From the NCBI RefSeq assembly GCF_932294415.1, contig NC_065545.1, positions 21,669,857 to 21,733,856 of the forward strand: a DNA stretch of 64,000 nucleotides. Direction: 5' to 3'. The notes below the pieces were generated by a model, which ran no database searches, was not told where the DNA came from, and saw nothing but the letters and a program-made list of their open reading frames with translations. This DNA comes from Quercus robur. Its lineage: Eukaryota; Streptophyta; Magnoliopsida; Fagales; Fagaceae. The translations under genes were made by a program, and so were the position numbers. Below are positions 48,010 through 59,258 of the stretch, in pieces (positions within the stretch are counted from its first letter, which is position 1; each line of letters opens with the position of its first letter).

Positions 48010-49899
48010 TGTAAGGGGGTGGGCTGTGCTAGTGGTGTTGGGCTGCCTCCTGTTGCACTAAGCCCAAGTTTTCTGGATAAGAGAGTCGGGACCGGTCCAG
48101 TTTCAGCTTAAGTTGGTCTGGTTTGTGCGCAAACTAGGCCAAATCTGCCAGGGACGTGTTCACGGCAAGCGAAACTGTTTCAGATAAATTGTGATAGGCA
48201 GACATAATAATAATAAAATAAACAGAAAATATCTAGCCACTTTAATGGGGAATTGACCAAATAGCCCTTAAAATCAATTACAATAACAATACTATTTGTT
48301 TTCTTTTTCACAGAAGAGAAAAAAGGCATAACAGAGGATTATAAGCATGGGTTAGTCGGAATATTAGAGGAAATCGACCGGAAAATTCAATCTGTAGGAG
48401 CAGAACCACAAAGGGGAGAACGTTTCTCCTTAAAGCAGTAAATCTCTCAAGAAAGAGTCCTGCCGTAGAGGTTAACTGCCCTGAGGGAAACGGGTCTAAG
48501 TGGTTTTCTACGTGGGTACTCTCGATTTTTCTTATAGATGGCCGGGTTCCATGAGGGAGAGAAGGGACTAATCTACCGGTGCATGCCCATCTTTCTAATC
48601 CTCACTATTTTTTTCTTTCTTCTCCCTTCGTTTTCTTTGCTATTTCTTTTAAGTTTTTTTATTTCTTTTTTTAAAAGTTCTATTGTTCCTTTTTTTTCTA
48701 TTCACGGCAAGACCCTCCTTTTATAGTGTCTGTCGTGACCCGATTTTACTGTTTTAACCCTTAACTCCCTCTATCTGGTCTGGGTATACTAGCCGACCAT
48801 CACTGTTCCGTTTGTGTGTCGTCCTCCCATTGCCAGACAAGGAAGTGTATTTTGTTTGCTAGTCTGCCGTGACACCCTTTCCTACCACGGTCTGGGTCAT
48901 TTCTCTCTCCCTATCCCTCATGGCATGCACCTAATGGTTCCAACTTAGCTTGCCTCTTTTGGGTAGTAAACCATCCCAGCAGAACACCTCCTCGAAAGAG
49001 CCTGAGCCGGAACCATAAAAATAGATTTTTTCCCTCTCCCCACCACCAAACCATGCCCTCTGATCCTCTGACCCCCGACCTCACCATGCTCTATATTGGC
49101 TGGGTACAGGCTAGTGGTGTCTGGGCCTTGCGCGTGCCTTCATTATATGTGTCCAAAACTTGCTTGTTGTCCATTCGTCTACCGTGATCTGGAGGCTCGC
49201 CGTCTGTGTTTTTTTTTTACCTCTTATGTGGGCTGTTCTTTGTTTTCCCACTCCACTCAGGGGCTGGGCTTTATTTGATGATGGGTCTTATATTTTTTTA
49301 GCCCACTCCTTGGTTTCTTTTATTTCTTACAATGTCGTACTGTTATTCTTGCCGTAATAACTTAATCCTGCTAGGCCTCTTTTAGGCCAGCCGTTTATTC
49401 CTTCTCTCAGTGACTTGGCATGGCCACTGGTTTGCTTTTATTTATGGGCTCCTATGTCCCTTTTGACTTTCCTTTGGGCATCCTCGGTCCGTTTGCTTTC
49501 TTTGGACTTCCTTAGCCCTTTTACTAATTCTACATTCCCATAGGCTTTTTACTAACTTCATTGGGCTTCCTTGGTCCAATAACCTTATTCTCATCCTTGG
49601 GGTTTATGGGTCTGCCATAAAACCCCTTACTTTCTTAGTTTGCATTACCTTGGGCTTGCGGCGGCCCTTTCTCGCTTTTCTACCTCATACACTGCCTATG
49701 GGATGCTATTTCTCTCTTTCTGGGCTTCTTTGAGCCCACTTGCCTCTTCAAGATCCATTTGTTTATTTCTTGGGCCTGTGATCTATTATTCCTGCCGCTT
49801 GGGCCTAATGGTTTTGCTATCTGCTTTGTCAATTCTTTGTTGCCCTTGTTATTGGGCTTTCTTTCTTTTCACCTGGATTCTCACAAATGGCCCTCAACA
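48010..49899. mobile_element. Long solo LTR (1,890 bp)
   Basis: Starts TGTAAGGGGGTGGG and ends GGCCCTCAACA, with a perfect 5-bp duplication TTCTC at 48005-48009 and 49900-49904. The interior is C/T-rich, has no retroviral-type domain, and its short frames (48538-48726, 49640-49921) look incidental. TG..CA ends, the 5-bp duplication and a length typical of large plant LTRs support a solo LTR. Confidence 0.75.
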
Positions 49900-49904
49900 T
49901 TCTC

Positions 49905-50927
49905 AAACCATAATCATATAAATTGTATAAATTATAAGCAAATTAGGTTAAACAAAAAACAAAAAAAATACACAAAACCTATTCGATTTAATGACAAAAA
50001 ATTAGAGCAAACAAATACATACCTAAAAGGTTGTAGGTAGAAGAAGAGAAGTATAAAGAAAAAGAACCTTATAGTACATATTCATTATAAATTATTTAGT
50101 ATATATACACTCCACATTGAAGAAATTGATATGAATAAAAAGTCTAATGTTAGTCTAATTTGTGGGAGTGTAAAGTTGAAGTTTAAACCTTAAAAAAAGT
50201 GGCAGGAGGAAATTCAAAGAATTTAGTGTTTTATTTAAATACAAAGAGTACTTGCTGTTTTTTTTTTTTTTTTTTACATGTACTTCCTTACTGATTTTTT
50301 AAAGTGTACAACGTTGTTGTTGTTGTTTTTTTTTTTTTTTTTTTTAATTTTTTTACATGTAGTAATATAATTTAAATTAAAAAATAAGGATAAGTTGAAG
50401 ATTTTGGATTGTAATCAAATTGATATTATTTATCAACTTATAAATTATAATAAGAAAATTATTAGATGAAGAATTTGGATTGTAATCAAATTATCAACTT
50501 AAAAATTATAGGAGAAGAAGATAAGAACAAAAAAAATGTCTATTTAAAAAAAAAATTAAAAATTTTATGCAATTTGATGGAGAGTGAGAGAATTTTCAAT
50601 TGTGTGGAAATTAGATTTCTAATCATTTTAGGAATTATAAGAGAAGAAGAATTAACATAGGAAGTATGTTTATCCAAAATCTTCATCTAATACTTTGTTT
50701 TTACGTGTACTATGTTGTTTTTTTGTTACACATGATAATATAATTTAAATAAAAAAAAGATTAGATGAAGAGTCTATTGATTTTAGACTTAGTTGATAAC
50801 ATTTTAGATAAACACGATTGATATAGTTGTAAATCAAATACTACTTTTCTTTCATTACTTGATTTGTCATATTTATCCAAAAAATATGTATATATCTATT
50901 CTTAAAATCTAAAAATTTATTAAAATT
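49905..50927. other. AT-rich intergenic DNA with local duplications
   Basis: A motif TTTGGATTGTAATCAAATT recurs near 50402 and 50472, and a T-tract with ACATGTA/ACACATG motifs recurs near 50260, 50330 and 50715. No gene. Confidence 0.45.
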
Positions 50928-50932
50928 TCTGC

Positions 50933-51541
50933 TGTGGGGTCCAGTAATCGGCGGGCCAGGCCCGTTTGCTGATGAAGGGTCCAAAGGCCCAAGCCTAAAA
51001 AGGTCATGGCCAGAATTCAAGAATAGTGTGGCCCAATTGGCCCGGAGAAGCAGCCGAGGACAGTGCAGTCCTCGGCTGACCCAAGAAAAAGGGCAGAAAG
51101 GTAAAAGGGCGTGCTCGAAGGGGAAATCTAAAATATCTAAGAGAGGCTTCCTTTGCCACCTTCCCCATGCATATCTCTGCGCCTAACAGAGCCTTATCCA
51201 TTAACTTTATCAACAACTCTCAATGACTTAGGTCTGAGACTGATGAGACAAGTATCAGTCTCAGAAGGGGTCGACCCTACACGTGGACGAAGGAAATTGA
51301 ACGCATGCGAGTATAAAAGAAAAAATATGTAACCTAAAAGAGGGACTCCTCCAGTCCCACTGAAAGAAAAAAGGGCTTCAGAGGCAAATATACTGGAACT
51401 ATGCATAAATATCTTAACAAAAACACGGCCGGGTAAACATGGTTTAGCCTTTCGATCCCACTCTCTACAAATGATATTGTATGGGCCCATTTACGTGCGA
51501 ACCCAACTCAACTGCGGTTTAACGCAAATCGTGTGCTTACA
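50933..51541 (+). repeat. 5' LTR of the non-autonomous element
   Basis: 609 bp, TGTGGGGTCC to TGTGCTTACA. It holds a TATA box, TATAAAAG, at 51312-51319, the likely start of the element transcript about 30 bp downstream. Confidence 0.9.
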
Positions 51542-51542
51542 A

Positions 51543-51561
51543 TTGGCGCCGTCTGTGGGGA
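51543..51561 (+). other. Primer-binding site
   Basis: TTGGCGCCGTCTGTGGGGA follows the LTR by one base. It resembles the complement of the tRNA-Asp 3' end (TGGCGCCGTTGCCGGGGA) with mismatches, a primer type common in plant gypsy-related elements. The tRNA assignment is tentative. Confidence 0.65.
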
Positions 51562-51791
51562 GGCTTGCGTGTTAGCTCGAGCGGTGGCAAGGTTGAGCTT
51601 CTATCGAACAAGGGACTATGAGGATGCTTGTATTACCGGCGACACCTTGTTGCTACTCCAACATAGGCTCCCACAAGGGGCTACGTTCCACGGTGTCAAC
51701 GACATGGGCAAGCCTAGGGGCTTCAAACATCAGGCCGACTTCATCCACCTTATTCGAGGAGCTAAACCTTCGGAATAATAAGCGAGTAAAG

Positions 51792-53668
51792 AAGCATACA
51801 AGTTTTGGACAGAACCAAGGCCTTGCATGGTCCTCGGACCCAAGCCTCTGGGGAAACCAACTACTTAAAAAAAAAAAGCATGCAAGTTTTGGACAGAATC
51901 AAGGCCTTGCATGGTCCTCGGACCCAAGCCTCTGGGGAAACCAACTACTTAAAAAGAAGCATGCAAGTTTTGGACAGAACCAAGGCCTTGCATGGTCCTC
52001 GGACCCAAGCCTCTGGGGAAACCAACTACTTAAAAAGAAGCATACAAGTTTTGGACAGAACCAAGGCCTTGCATGGTCCTCGGACCCAAGCCTTTGGGGA
52101 AACCAACTACTTAAAAAGAAGCATGCAAGTTTTGGACAGAACCAAGGCCTTGCATGGTCCTCGGACCCAAGCCTCTGGGGAAACCAACTACTTAAAAAGA
52201 AGCATGCAAGTTTTGGACAGAACCAAGGCCTTGCATGGTCCTCGGACCCAAGCCTCTGGGGAAACCAACTACTTAAAAAGAAGCATGCAAGTTTTGGACA
52301 GAACCAAGGCCTTGCATGGTCCTCGGACCCAAGCCTCTGGGGAAACCAACTACTTAAAAAAAAAAAGCATGCAAGTTTTGGACAGAATCAAGGCCTTGCA
52401 TGGTCCTCGGACCCAAGCCTCTGGGGAAACCAACTACTTAAAAAGAAGCATGCAAGTTTTGGACAGAACCAAGGCCTTGCATGGTCCTCGGACCCAAGCC
52501 TCTGGGGAAACCAACTACTTAAAAAGAAGCATACAAGTTTTGGACAAAACCAAGGCCTTGCATGGTCCTCGGACCCAAGCCTGTGGGGAAACCAACTACT
52601 TAAAAAGAAGCATGCAAGTTTTGGACAGAACCAAGGCCTTGCATGGTCCTCGGACCCAAGCCTCTGGGGAAACCAACTACTTAAAAAGAAGCATGCAAGT
52701 TTTGGACAGAACCAAGGCCTTGCATGGTCCTCGGACCCAAGCCTCTGGGGAAACCAACTACTTAAAAAGAAGCATCCAAGTTTTGGACAGAACCAAGGCC
52801 TTGCATGGTCCTCGGACCCAAGCCTCTGGGGAAACCAACTACTTAAAAAGAAGCATGCAAGTTTTGGACAGAACCAAGGCCTTGCATGGTCCTTGGACCC
52901 AAGCCTCTGGGGAAACCAACTACTTAAAAAGAAGCATACAAGTTTTGGACAGAACCAAGGCCTTGCATGGTCCTCGGACCCAAGCCTCTGGGGAAACCAA
53001 CTACTTAAAAAGAAGCATACAAGTTTTGGACAGAACCAAGGCCTTGCATGGTCCTCGAACCCAAGCCTCTGGGGAAACCAACTACTTAAAAAGAAGCATG
53101 CAAGTTTTGGACATAACCAAGGCCTTGCATGGTCCTCGGACCTAAGCCTCTGGGGAAACCAACTACTTAAAAAGAAGCATGCAAGTTTTGGACAGAACCA
53201 AGGCCTTGCATGGTCCTCGGACCCAAGCCTCTGGGGAAACCAACTATTTAAAAAAAAAAAAAAAGCATACAAGTTTTGGACAGAACCAAGGCCTTGCATG
53301 GTCCTCGGACCCAAGCCTCTGGGGAAACCAACTACTTAAAAAGAAGCATACAAGTTTTGGACAGAACCAAGGCCTTGCATGGTCCTCGGACCCAAGCCTC
53401 TGGGGAAACCAACTACTTAAAAAGAAGCATACAAGTTTTGGACAGAACCAAGGCCTTGCATGGTCCTCGGACCCAAGCCTCTGGGGAAACCAACTACTTA
53501 AAAAGAAGCATACAAGTTTTGGACAGAACCAAGGCCTTGCATGGTCCTCGGACCCAAGCCTCTGGGGAAACCAACTACTTAAAAAGAAGCGTACAAGTTT
53601 TGGACAGAACCAAGGCCTTGCATGGTTCTCGGACCCAAGCCTCTGGGGAAACCAATTACTTAAAAGGA
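51792..53668 (+). repeat. Tandem array, 81-bp unit, 23 copies
   Basis: Units start at AAGCAT(G/A)CAAG and end TACTTAAAAAG. Spacing is 81 bp except three longer units with extra A residues (84, 84 and 88 bp). Copies are over 95% alike by eye. Because 81 is a multiple of three, open frames run through the array in several phases (for example 51618-53339), with peptides of repeated SFGQNQGLAWSSDPSLWGNQ; there is no sign that these are translated. Confidence 0.95.
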
Positions 53669-53699
53669 AAAGCTGTGTTACCTGGATTCTCTAGTTTGC

Positions 53700-55020
53700 C
53701 CTCGGATCCTCAACACTAGAGGGACCAGAATAGAATGGAGTAACATGTTTCCAAAAGCATAACTGAAGTCATGCAGTGCTCGGTCACTCCCTCGGATGAA
53801 TTATTTCGAATTTGTCGTCCTCATACAATATTCTCATGCTTACTATGGAACGTTCAATTGTTATCTCGGTTAGTTTCCTAAGTTTAACTTACTATGATTT
53901 ATTATTATCCTGCTTGATAGTGCTGACAGATGAGAGTTGATTAGATTATGCTTCAAAGTAGCTTTATCACAAATATTCTCAAAGCAACACATACATAGAG
54001 CACATTCGTTCACAAAGTTGTGTTGCCCATTAGACCAACGCTTAAAACATGTAAATCAATTTCCATTTTTATTACAATGAAGAAATAGTACAGTGTACAA
54101 ATGAAAAGCTGGAATCAGCCTACGTCAAAACTTACTACATAAACAAGAAAAAGAAAAATACAAGAAAGCTGGAGAAAGCCGAGGAGGTATGTCGGAGGAA
54201 AGGTTGGCTACAGCTCCGAGACCTTATTCTTCCCCCGCACCCTTACATGCCCATAGCTCAGGCAGCCAAAGAGACCCAACTTGAACCTGACACCGTTGAA
54301 GAAAAGGTGCAGGGAGTTGGAGGTGGTGGGCCTTTCTCTAAATATACGCCTGCCGCAAAGCAGAGGCGCTGATGGAGGAAAATCTTTCTTCTGCCATACC
54401 AAAGTGCTGGCATGAACAGAGCCTGCTTCGGATTTTGACTAAAAGAGGGAGAGACGCCGCTCCCCCTCGGTGGAGATGGAGTACTCTCCTGAACTTGCGC
54501 TTCCTGTGCCCATACCTTACTGTTATAGGCCACATGAAGACACGACGCTTCTGCGGCGGAGACAGTTCTTTCTTCCCAACCCTCACTTTCAACATGTTAT
54601 GCCAAGAAAGGAGAACTCCGGATATGGAAGCTGTGATGTGGGAGAAAATCTGAAGGATTTGTGCGTATATAAAGCAACTTTCTCTCCCTCCCATTTATTG
54701 GAAAAGACAAGGTGATGGCAGTCAACTCACGTGGCGTCCCAAGAAACGCTACAGACAAAACAGTCCTGGCTCAACTTCCAACATCAACTGCAACCACAAG
54801 ATTAAAGAGCCTCGTGAAGGCGCACCTCGGTCACCGTGACATCAGAGAGTACCACGTGGCCAAAAGTTGCAGAAATATCTCTTAATTCATGGGCTAGGTG
54901 GATTCGTGGCCCCGGGCCCGCTTTGCGTAAGGGCCCAGGTACTGTGGCCCACACCGAGTAATGGCCATGGCCGAGGACAACCCCTGTTTGGCACCTCGGG
55001 AAATGCTCAAAGAAAGGGAA
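53700..55020. other. Element interior between arrays, no gene recognised
   Basis: Non-repetitive spacer, GC-richer after 54180. Overlapping short frames on both strands near 54210-54715 have no recognisable motif. The phrase TGCTTCGGATTTTGACTAAAAG near 54422 recurs as TGCTTCGGATTTTGGCTAAAAG near 56230. Confidence 0.45.
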
Positions 55021-55332
55021 AACCAAGTACTGATGCAGACATTGGTCTCGGACAGAACCTAAGGCTTGTATGGTCCTCGGACTCAAGCTAAAAGGGAAAA
55101 CCAAGTACTGATGCAGACATTGGTCTCGGACAGAACTTAAAGCTTGCATGATCCTCGGACTCAAGCTAAAAGGGAAAACCAAGTACTGATGCAGACATTG
55201 GTCTCGGACAGAACCTAAGGCTCGCATGGTCCTCGGACTCAAGCTAAAGGGGAAAACCAAGTACCGATAAAGACACAAGTCTCGGGCTCAAGCCTAAGGG
55301 AAAAGTCAAGTGCATAAGATAAAACGCATAAG
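55021..55332 (+). repeat. Second tandem array, 78-bp unit
   Basis: Units start AACCAAGTAC at 55021, 55099, 55177 and 55255, exactly 78 bp apart; a fourth is degenerate and weaker traces continue to about 55410. The unit shares GGACAGAACC, GCATGGTCCTCGGAC and GGGAAA-ACCAA with the 81-bp array, in the same order, so the two arrays are related. Confidence 0.85.
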
Positions 55333-55410
55333 TCCTGAGTAAAACCCAGGTTTTGCAAAGTCCTCGGACTCAGGCTTCCTGGGAAATCAACTGCCCGAAT
55401 GAAGAAATTG

Positions 55411-56814
55411 CTCGGCTTAAATACTGGAAAAGGCTAAGGCTCGCATATCATGGAGATGGCAGAACAACCTAATGATCGTCAACCTAAGGAGGCCATTCAT
55501 CCGGTGGGTAACATGTCCTCGGATAACTACTTCTTACACCTTATCGAGCATTTAATACCCGTCACGGCTAATTTTAAGATAAGTCTCATTCCTTACTGGT
55601 CGGACTGTTATATTGAATAATAATTTTGTTAAAGTTATCGTGGCATCTTTTTATCAACGATTACTTTGGCCTTAGTTATTATTGATTCAAATGCTATACT
55701 ATTATGCCGAGCAGCGCTTTCACATTTGTTAGAATATATAAATAAGACATACGAAATAGAGTAATAATAACTTTTATTAATATGAAAAATTGTTACAACG
55801 TACAAGGAAGGGCTTAAACAAGCCTATACAAAAAATGAACTGCTAAGACAGTAACAACATCCGTAATACAAATAAGTGAACCATCAGGTGTCTTTTGAAC
55901 TCGCCTTCAAAGTCTCTCTGAAATCTATACCTCAGTACTGCTCATATCAGGAGAAGAACCTTATACAAAAATAATGAAGGACAAGGAAGAAGAATTGGAA
56001 CACATGGAAGCACTTCAGCAAACTCTTGTCGCTGAAGAATGCAAGGGAAAAAGAAGATGGAGGACATGAGCGGGAAGGAGGAGAAGAAGAGGGAAGCAAT
56101 GAAAAGAAAGTAAAAGGAGCAAAAGAGGGAGAAGGGGAGCCATATTAGGTATGCTCATGGGAGAGCAGATGGAGATGACAAGGGAGGTTTTCGACTCAGT
56201 CACACCAGAAATGGGGGTGTGACGAGTCCCTGCTTCGGATTTTGGCTAAAAGAATGGGGAGGCAAATCTTAAGCCTCCGCCATCCTTGCCCTGACCGAGC
56301 CATCTCGAGTTTTGTTAGGGCATGGCGTTTCTGGAAAATGAAGGATTCATTCATGGCCGACTACTATGGTGGATGTATTATTGGATTAGGAGTAACCAGA
56401 TGGAAGAAGTGAACTATAAGAAGGGCCTAAGGGATTCAGATATGAAAGAATCACCTCTGGTTTTCTCTCTTTATATAAGGGAGTAAGATAGGGGCACGTA
56501 ACACGTTCTGATCCTCAAGGAAATCTGCGAATAAATGCGCATTCATTTCATTCCCCCACGTTATCAGTAACCGTAAGATTTGGGAGGTCTCGTAAAAGGA
56601 AGAAATTAAAGGCGTGCTACGGATAACCAAACGGTATAAGCGCATCACACGTAAACCGAGGGAAACATCTTGTAAACCGGCGCGTTCCTCGGGGAGGTGA
56701 AGAGTCGCCAACGTTGATTAAGGGCCGAACTAAATGAGCAGTAATGAAGGCTCGGAGTTACCAAAACCCCCCTCTCCAACCAAGAGGCCGGACAGCAGGG
56801 TTTTGAGGGGCTAT
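55411..56814. other. Element interior before 3' LTR, no gene recognised
   Basis: No protein domain. It repeats some of the layout of the earlier spacer: a T/A-rich part, then the TGCTTCGGATTTTG phrase. GAGGGGCTAT just before 56815 is a poor polypurine tract. Confidence 0.45.
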
Positions 56815-57423
56815 TGTGGGGTCCAGTAATCGGCGGGCCAGACCCGTTTGTTGATGAAGGGTCCAAAGGCCCAAGCCTAAAAAGGTCATGGCCAGAGTTC
56901 AAGAATAGTGTGGCCCAATTGGCCCGGAGAAGCAGCCGAGGACAGTGCAGTCCTCGGCTGACCCAAGAAAAAGGGCAGAAAGGTAAAAGGGCATGCTCGA
57001 AGGGGAAATCTAAAATATCTAAGAGAGGCTTCCTTTGCCACCTTCCCCATGCATATCTCTGCGCCTAACAGAGCCTTATCCATTAACTTTATCAACAACT
57101 CTCAATGACTTAGGTCTGAGACTGATGGGACAAGTATCAGTCTCAGAAGGGGTCGACCCTACACGTGGACGAAGGAAATTGAACGCATGCGAGTATAAAA
57201 GAAAAAATATGTAACCTAAAAGAGGGACTCCTCCAGTCCCACTGAAAGAAAAAAGGGCTTCAGAGGCAAATATACTGGAACCATGCATAAATATCTTAAC
57301 AAAAACACGGCCGGGTAAACATGGCTTAGCCTTTCGATCCCACTCTCTACAAATGATATTGTATGGGCCCATTTACGTGCGAACCCAACTCAACTGCGGT
57401 TTAACGCAAATCGTGTGCTTACA
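56815..57423 (+). repeat. 3' LTR of the non-autonomous element
   Basis: 609 bp, nearly identical to 50933-51541, followed by TCTGC. Confidence 0.9.
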
Positions 57424-57428
57424 TCTGC

Positions 57429-58671
57429 AATTTGATGAAGTTACTTGGCGTAACCACGGTGTTTGTCATATTTATCCAAAATATATATATATATATATCT
57501 ATTCTTAAAATCTAAAAATTTATTAAAAATTTTGCAATTTGGTAAAGTCACTTGGCGTAACCACGGCGGCTAAGTTCAACTTTTATTATATATAATATGA
57601 TATAATTTAAAAGAAGAAAAAAAGAAAAAAAGAAAAAGACCTTCACCAGTTCGGTATTTCACTTTTACTTTCCACATCCCATGTTTCCTTATTTTTAAAA
57701 AGTTCAATTAAATCACATTTGGATATTCTTTAAAAAAAGAAAAAAAAATCACATTAGGATATAGTTATATTTGAATCCAAATTAATTTAACCACATACAC
57801 AAACTCATTTGAATTCAAATTCAAACTTCTCATAATCATTATGTCTTAAAGATATTATAAATTTGAAGCACATTGAAATATTGGAAATACAATATTACAT
57901 CCAAATTTATTTTTAAGAAATATTGCACATTTTTAATTCAATAAATAAAATAATGATATATAAATATGAATGATATTATTGAACAAATTATAATAACTTA
58001 AAAACAAAATTAAAAATAAAATTAAGTTGCAATTAATCCAAAGCTTTTAACTTGTTCCTAATTAGCATATTATCGTGAATATCACCAAAAAATAAAAATC
58101 ATAAGCATCACTTATGCTGGTTGGGTTCAAATTGCATCATACTTTCAAGGTAGCCAATCAATCCATTCATCCCATTATTTTTGGGATCTTCAAACCCTTG
58201 AAAAGAACCATTGCAAAACATTGTAAAAGAATGTGAGGAAACTTTAAAAACAATAAATATGTATTTTTTTTTCAAAGTAGAATATAATAAATTTTTTCAT
58301 AATATTTTAAACTTTCAATACATATGTATACACCATCTCCTACTATAGAAGGCATGTTCTAAAGCCAAACTTTTTGTAATAGAGGACCCAAAACTTAAAA
58401 GCAATAAAATTTGCTAAACTTACATTTACAAACAAAGTTCACACTATCTATACGCCATGATCCAAAACTTGTTTACATGCTGCTTCTACATTTCCCAATC
58501 CTCATTTCCAGATATTGCTGAGTATCTTCTTACCACTTTCTTTTTCATTTTTGTTGAGGGTGCAAGCTAAGAGATCCATCTTTCAACAAACTCATTCCCT
58601 AACTATAAAACTAAAATCATCAAATTTGGTGAATACTAAATTACTAATACCGCATGAAACTAATAAAACAA
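57429..58671. other. AT-rich intergenic DNA, left end a tandem duplication
   Basis: AATTTGATGAAGTTACTTGG (57429) recurs as AATTTGGTAAAGTCACTTGG (57535), each followed by CGTAACCACGG. GTCATATTTATCCAAAA (57463) matches 50866, on the other side of the inserted retroelement. The rest is AT-rich without genes. Confidence 0.5.
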
Positions 58672-58966
58672 TTATGGCCTGTTTGATAGTTTAAAAAAGG
58701 AGGGGGAGTAGAGTAGAGAGAGGAAGAATAATTCAATTATCTTGTTTGAAAGTTTTTTAAGGAAGGAGTGAGAGGGGTTTGGAGGGGTTTAGAGGGGTTT
58801 CAACCACCTCTAGCCCCTCATTTTTAATTCCCTCAAATTGGAGAGATTTGGAGGGAGAGTAGAGTAGATAAATTATTGAACAAATGAATTCCCCAGTTTA
58901 CCCTTTCTAAATTAACAAAATTACAAACTGATTATATAAATAATTTTTTTTTGTTTCTTGAGAAAA

Positions 58967-59218
58967 TTAAACTCTCTCTTCAAAACCTTCTTGCAAAGAC
59001 CCATTTCCGTAGCTATCTCCGATTACCCAAATGAATGAAGCCTTTGAAGATTCAAGGCCTAACCCAATCTCCAAAAGCTGTGACTTTGAAAAATTATACA
59101 AACTACCAAAACAAACATAGAGCACCGAGTTTGGTTTCTTTGAGTCTAGCCATGTAAGCACTTGATCTTTGTCAATGGAAGCTCTATTCCCTCTCTTCGC
59201 TATGTCCAAAGCTGAAGG
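58967..59218 (-). pseudogene. UDP-glycosyltransferase (UGT73-like) fragment
   Basis: About 83 residues match the middle of plant UGTs: DIAKRGNRASIDKDQVLTWL, DSKKPNSVLYVCFGSL, LEIGLGLESSKASFIWVI, then LQEGFEERV and a stop. In full enzymes this stretch lies just before the PSPG box that binds the UDP-sugar; that box and the N-terminal acceptor domain are both missing, so it cannot be an active enzyme. The fragment lies wholly between the inverted ends of the 58675-60062 element, so it was probably captured by it. UGT73-like is my reading of the motif style. Confidence 0.85.
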
Positions 59219-59258
59219 TGAATGAAAAAAAAAAAAAAATTTGAATCTCACTAGCTAG

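Larger units (their letters stand above)
50933..57423 (+). mobile_element. Young non-autonomous LTR retroelement with tandem-repeat core
   Basis: Two 609-bp LTRs (50933-51541, 56815-57423) with TG..CA ends, flanked by a perfect 5-bp duplication TCTGC (50928-50932, 57424-57428). By eye the LTRs differ at about seven positions. A primer site follows the left LTR. The 5.3-kb interior has no recognisable gag, protease, RT, RNase H or integrase on either strand, so the element must move with helper proteins (LARD-like class). Instead it carries two related tandem arrays and repeated modules rich in CCTCGG. Long open frames there are products of the repeat length. Confidence 0.92.

Noticed and set aside
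48538-49357. Short plus-strand genes at 48.5-49.4 kb
   Set aside because: They are C/T-rich frames inside the long solo LTR with no conserved motif.
51618-53339. 573-residue repetitive protein
   Set aside because: The frame exists only because the DNA unit is 81 bp; two other frames are also open, the unit has no known fold, and it lies inside an LTR element with no start context of note.
51792-53668. CRISPR-like array
   Set aside because: Units are contiguous and nearly identical with no unique spacers, and the setting is a plant LTR element.
54208-54715. Genes in the element spacer
   Set aside because: Several overlapping frames on both strands with no recognisable domain; likely chance in GC-richer DNA.
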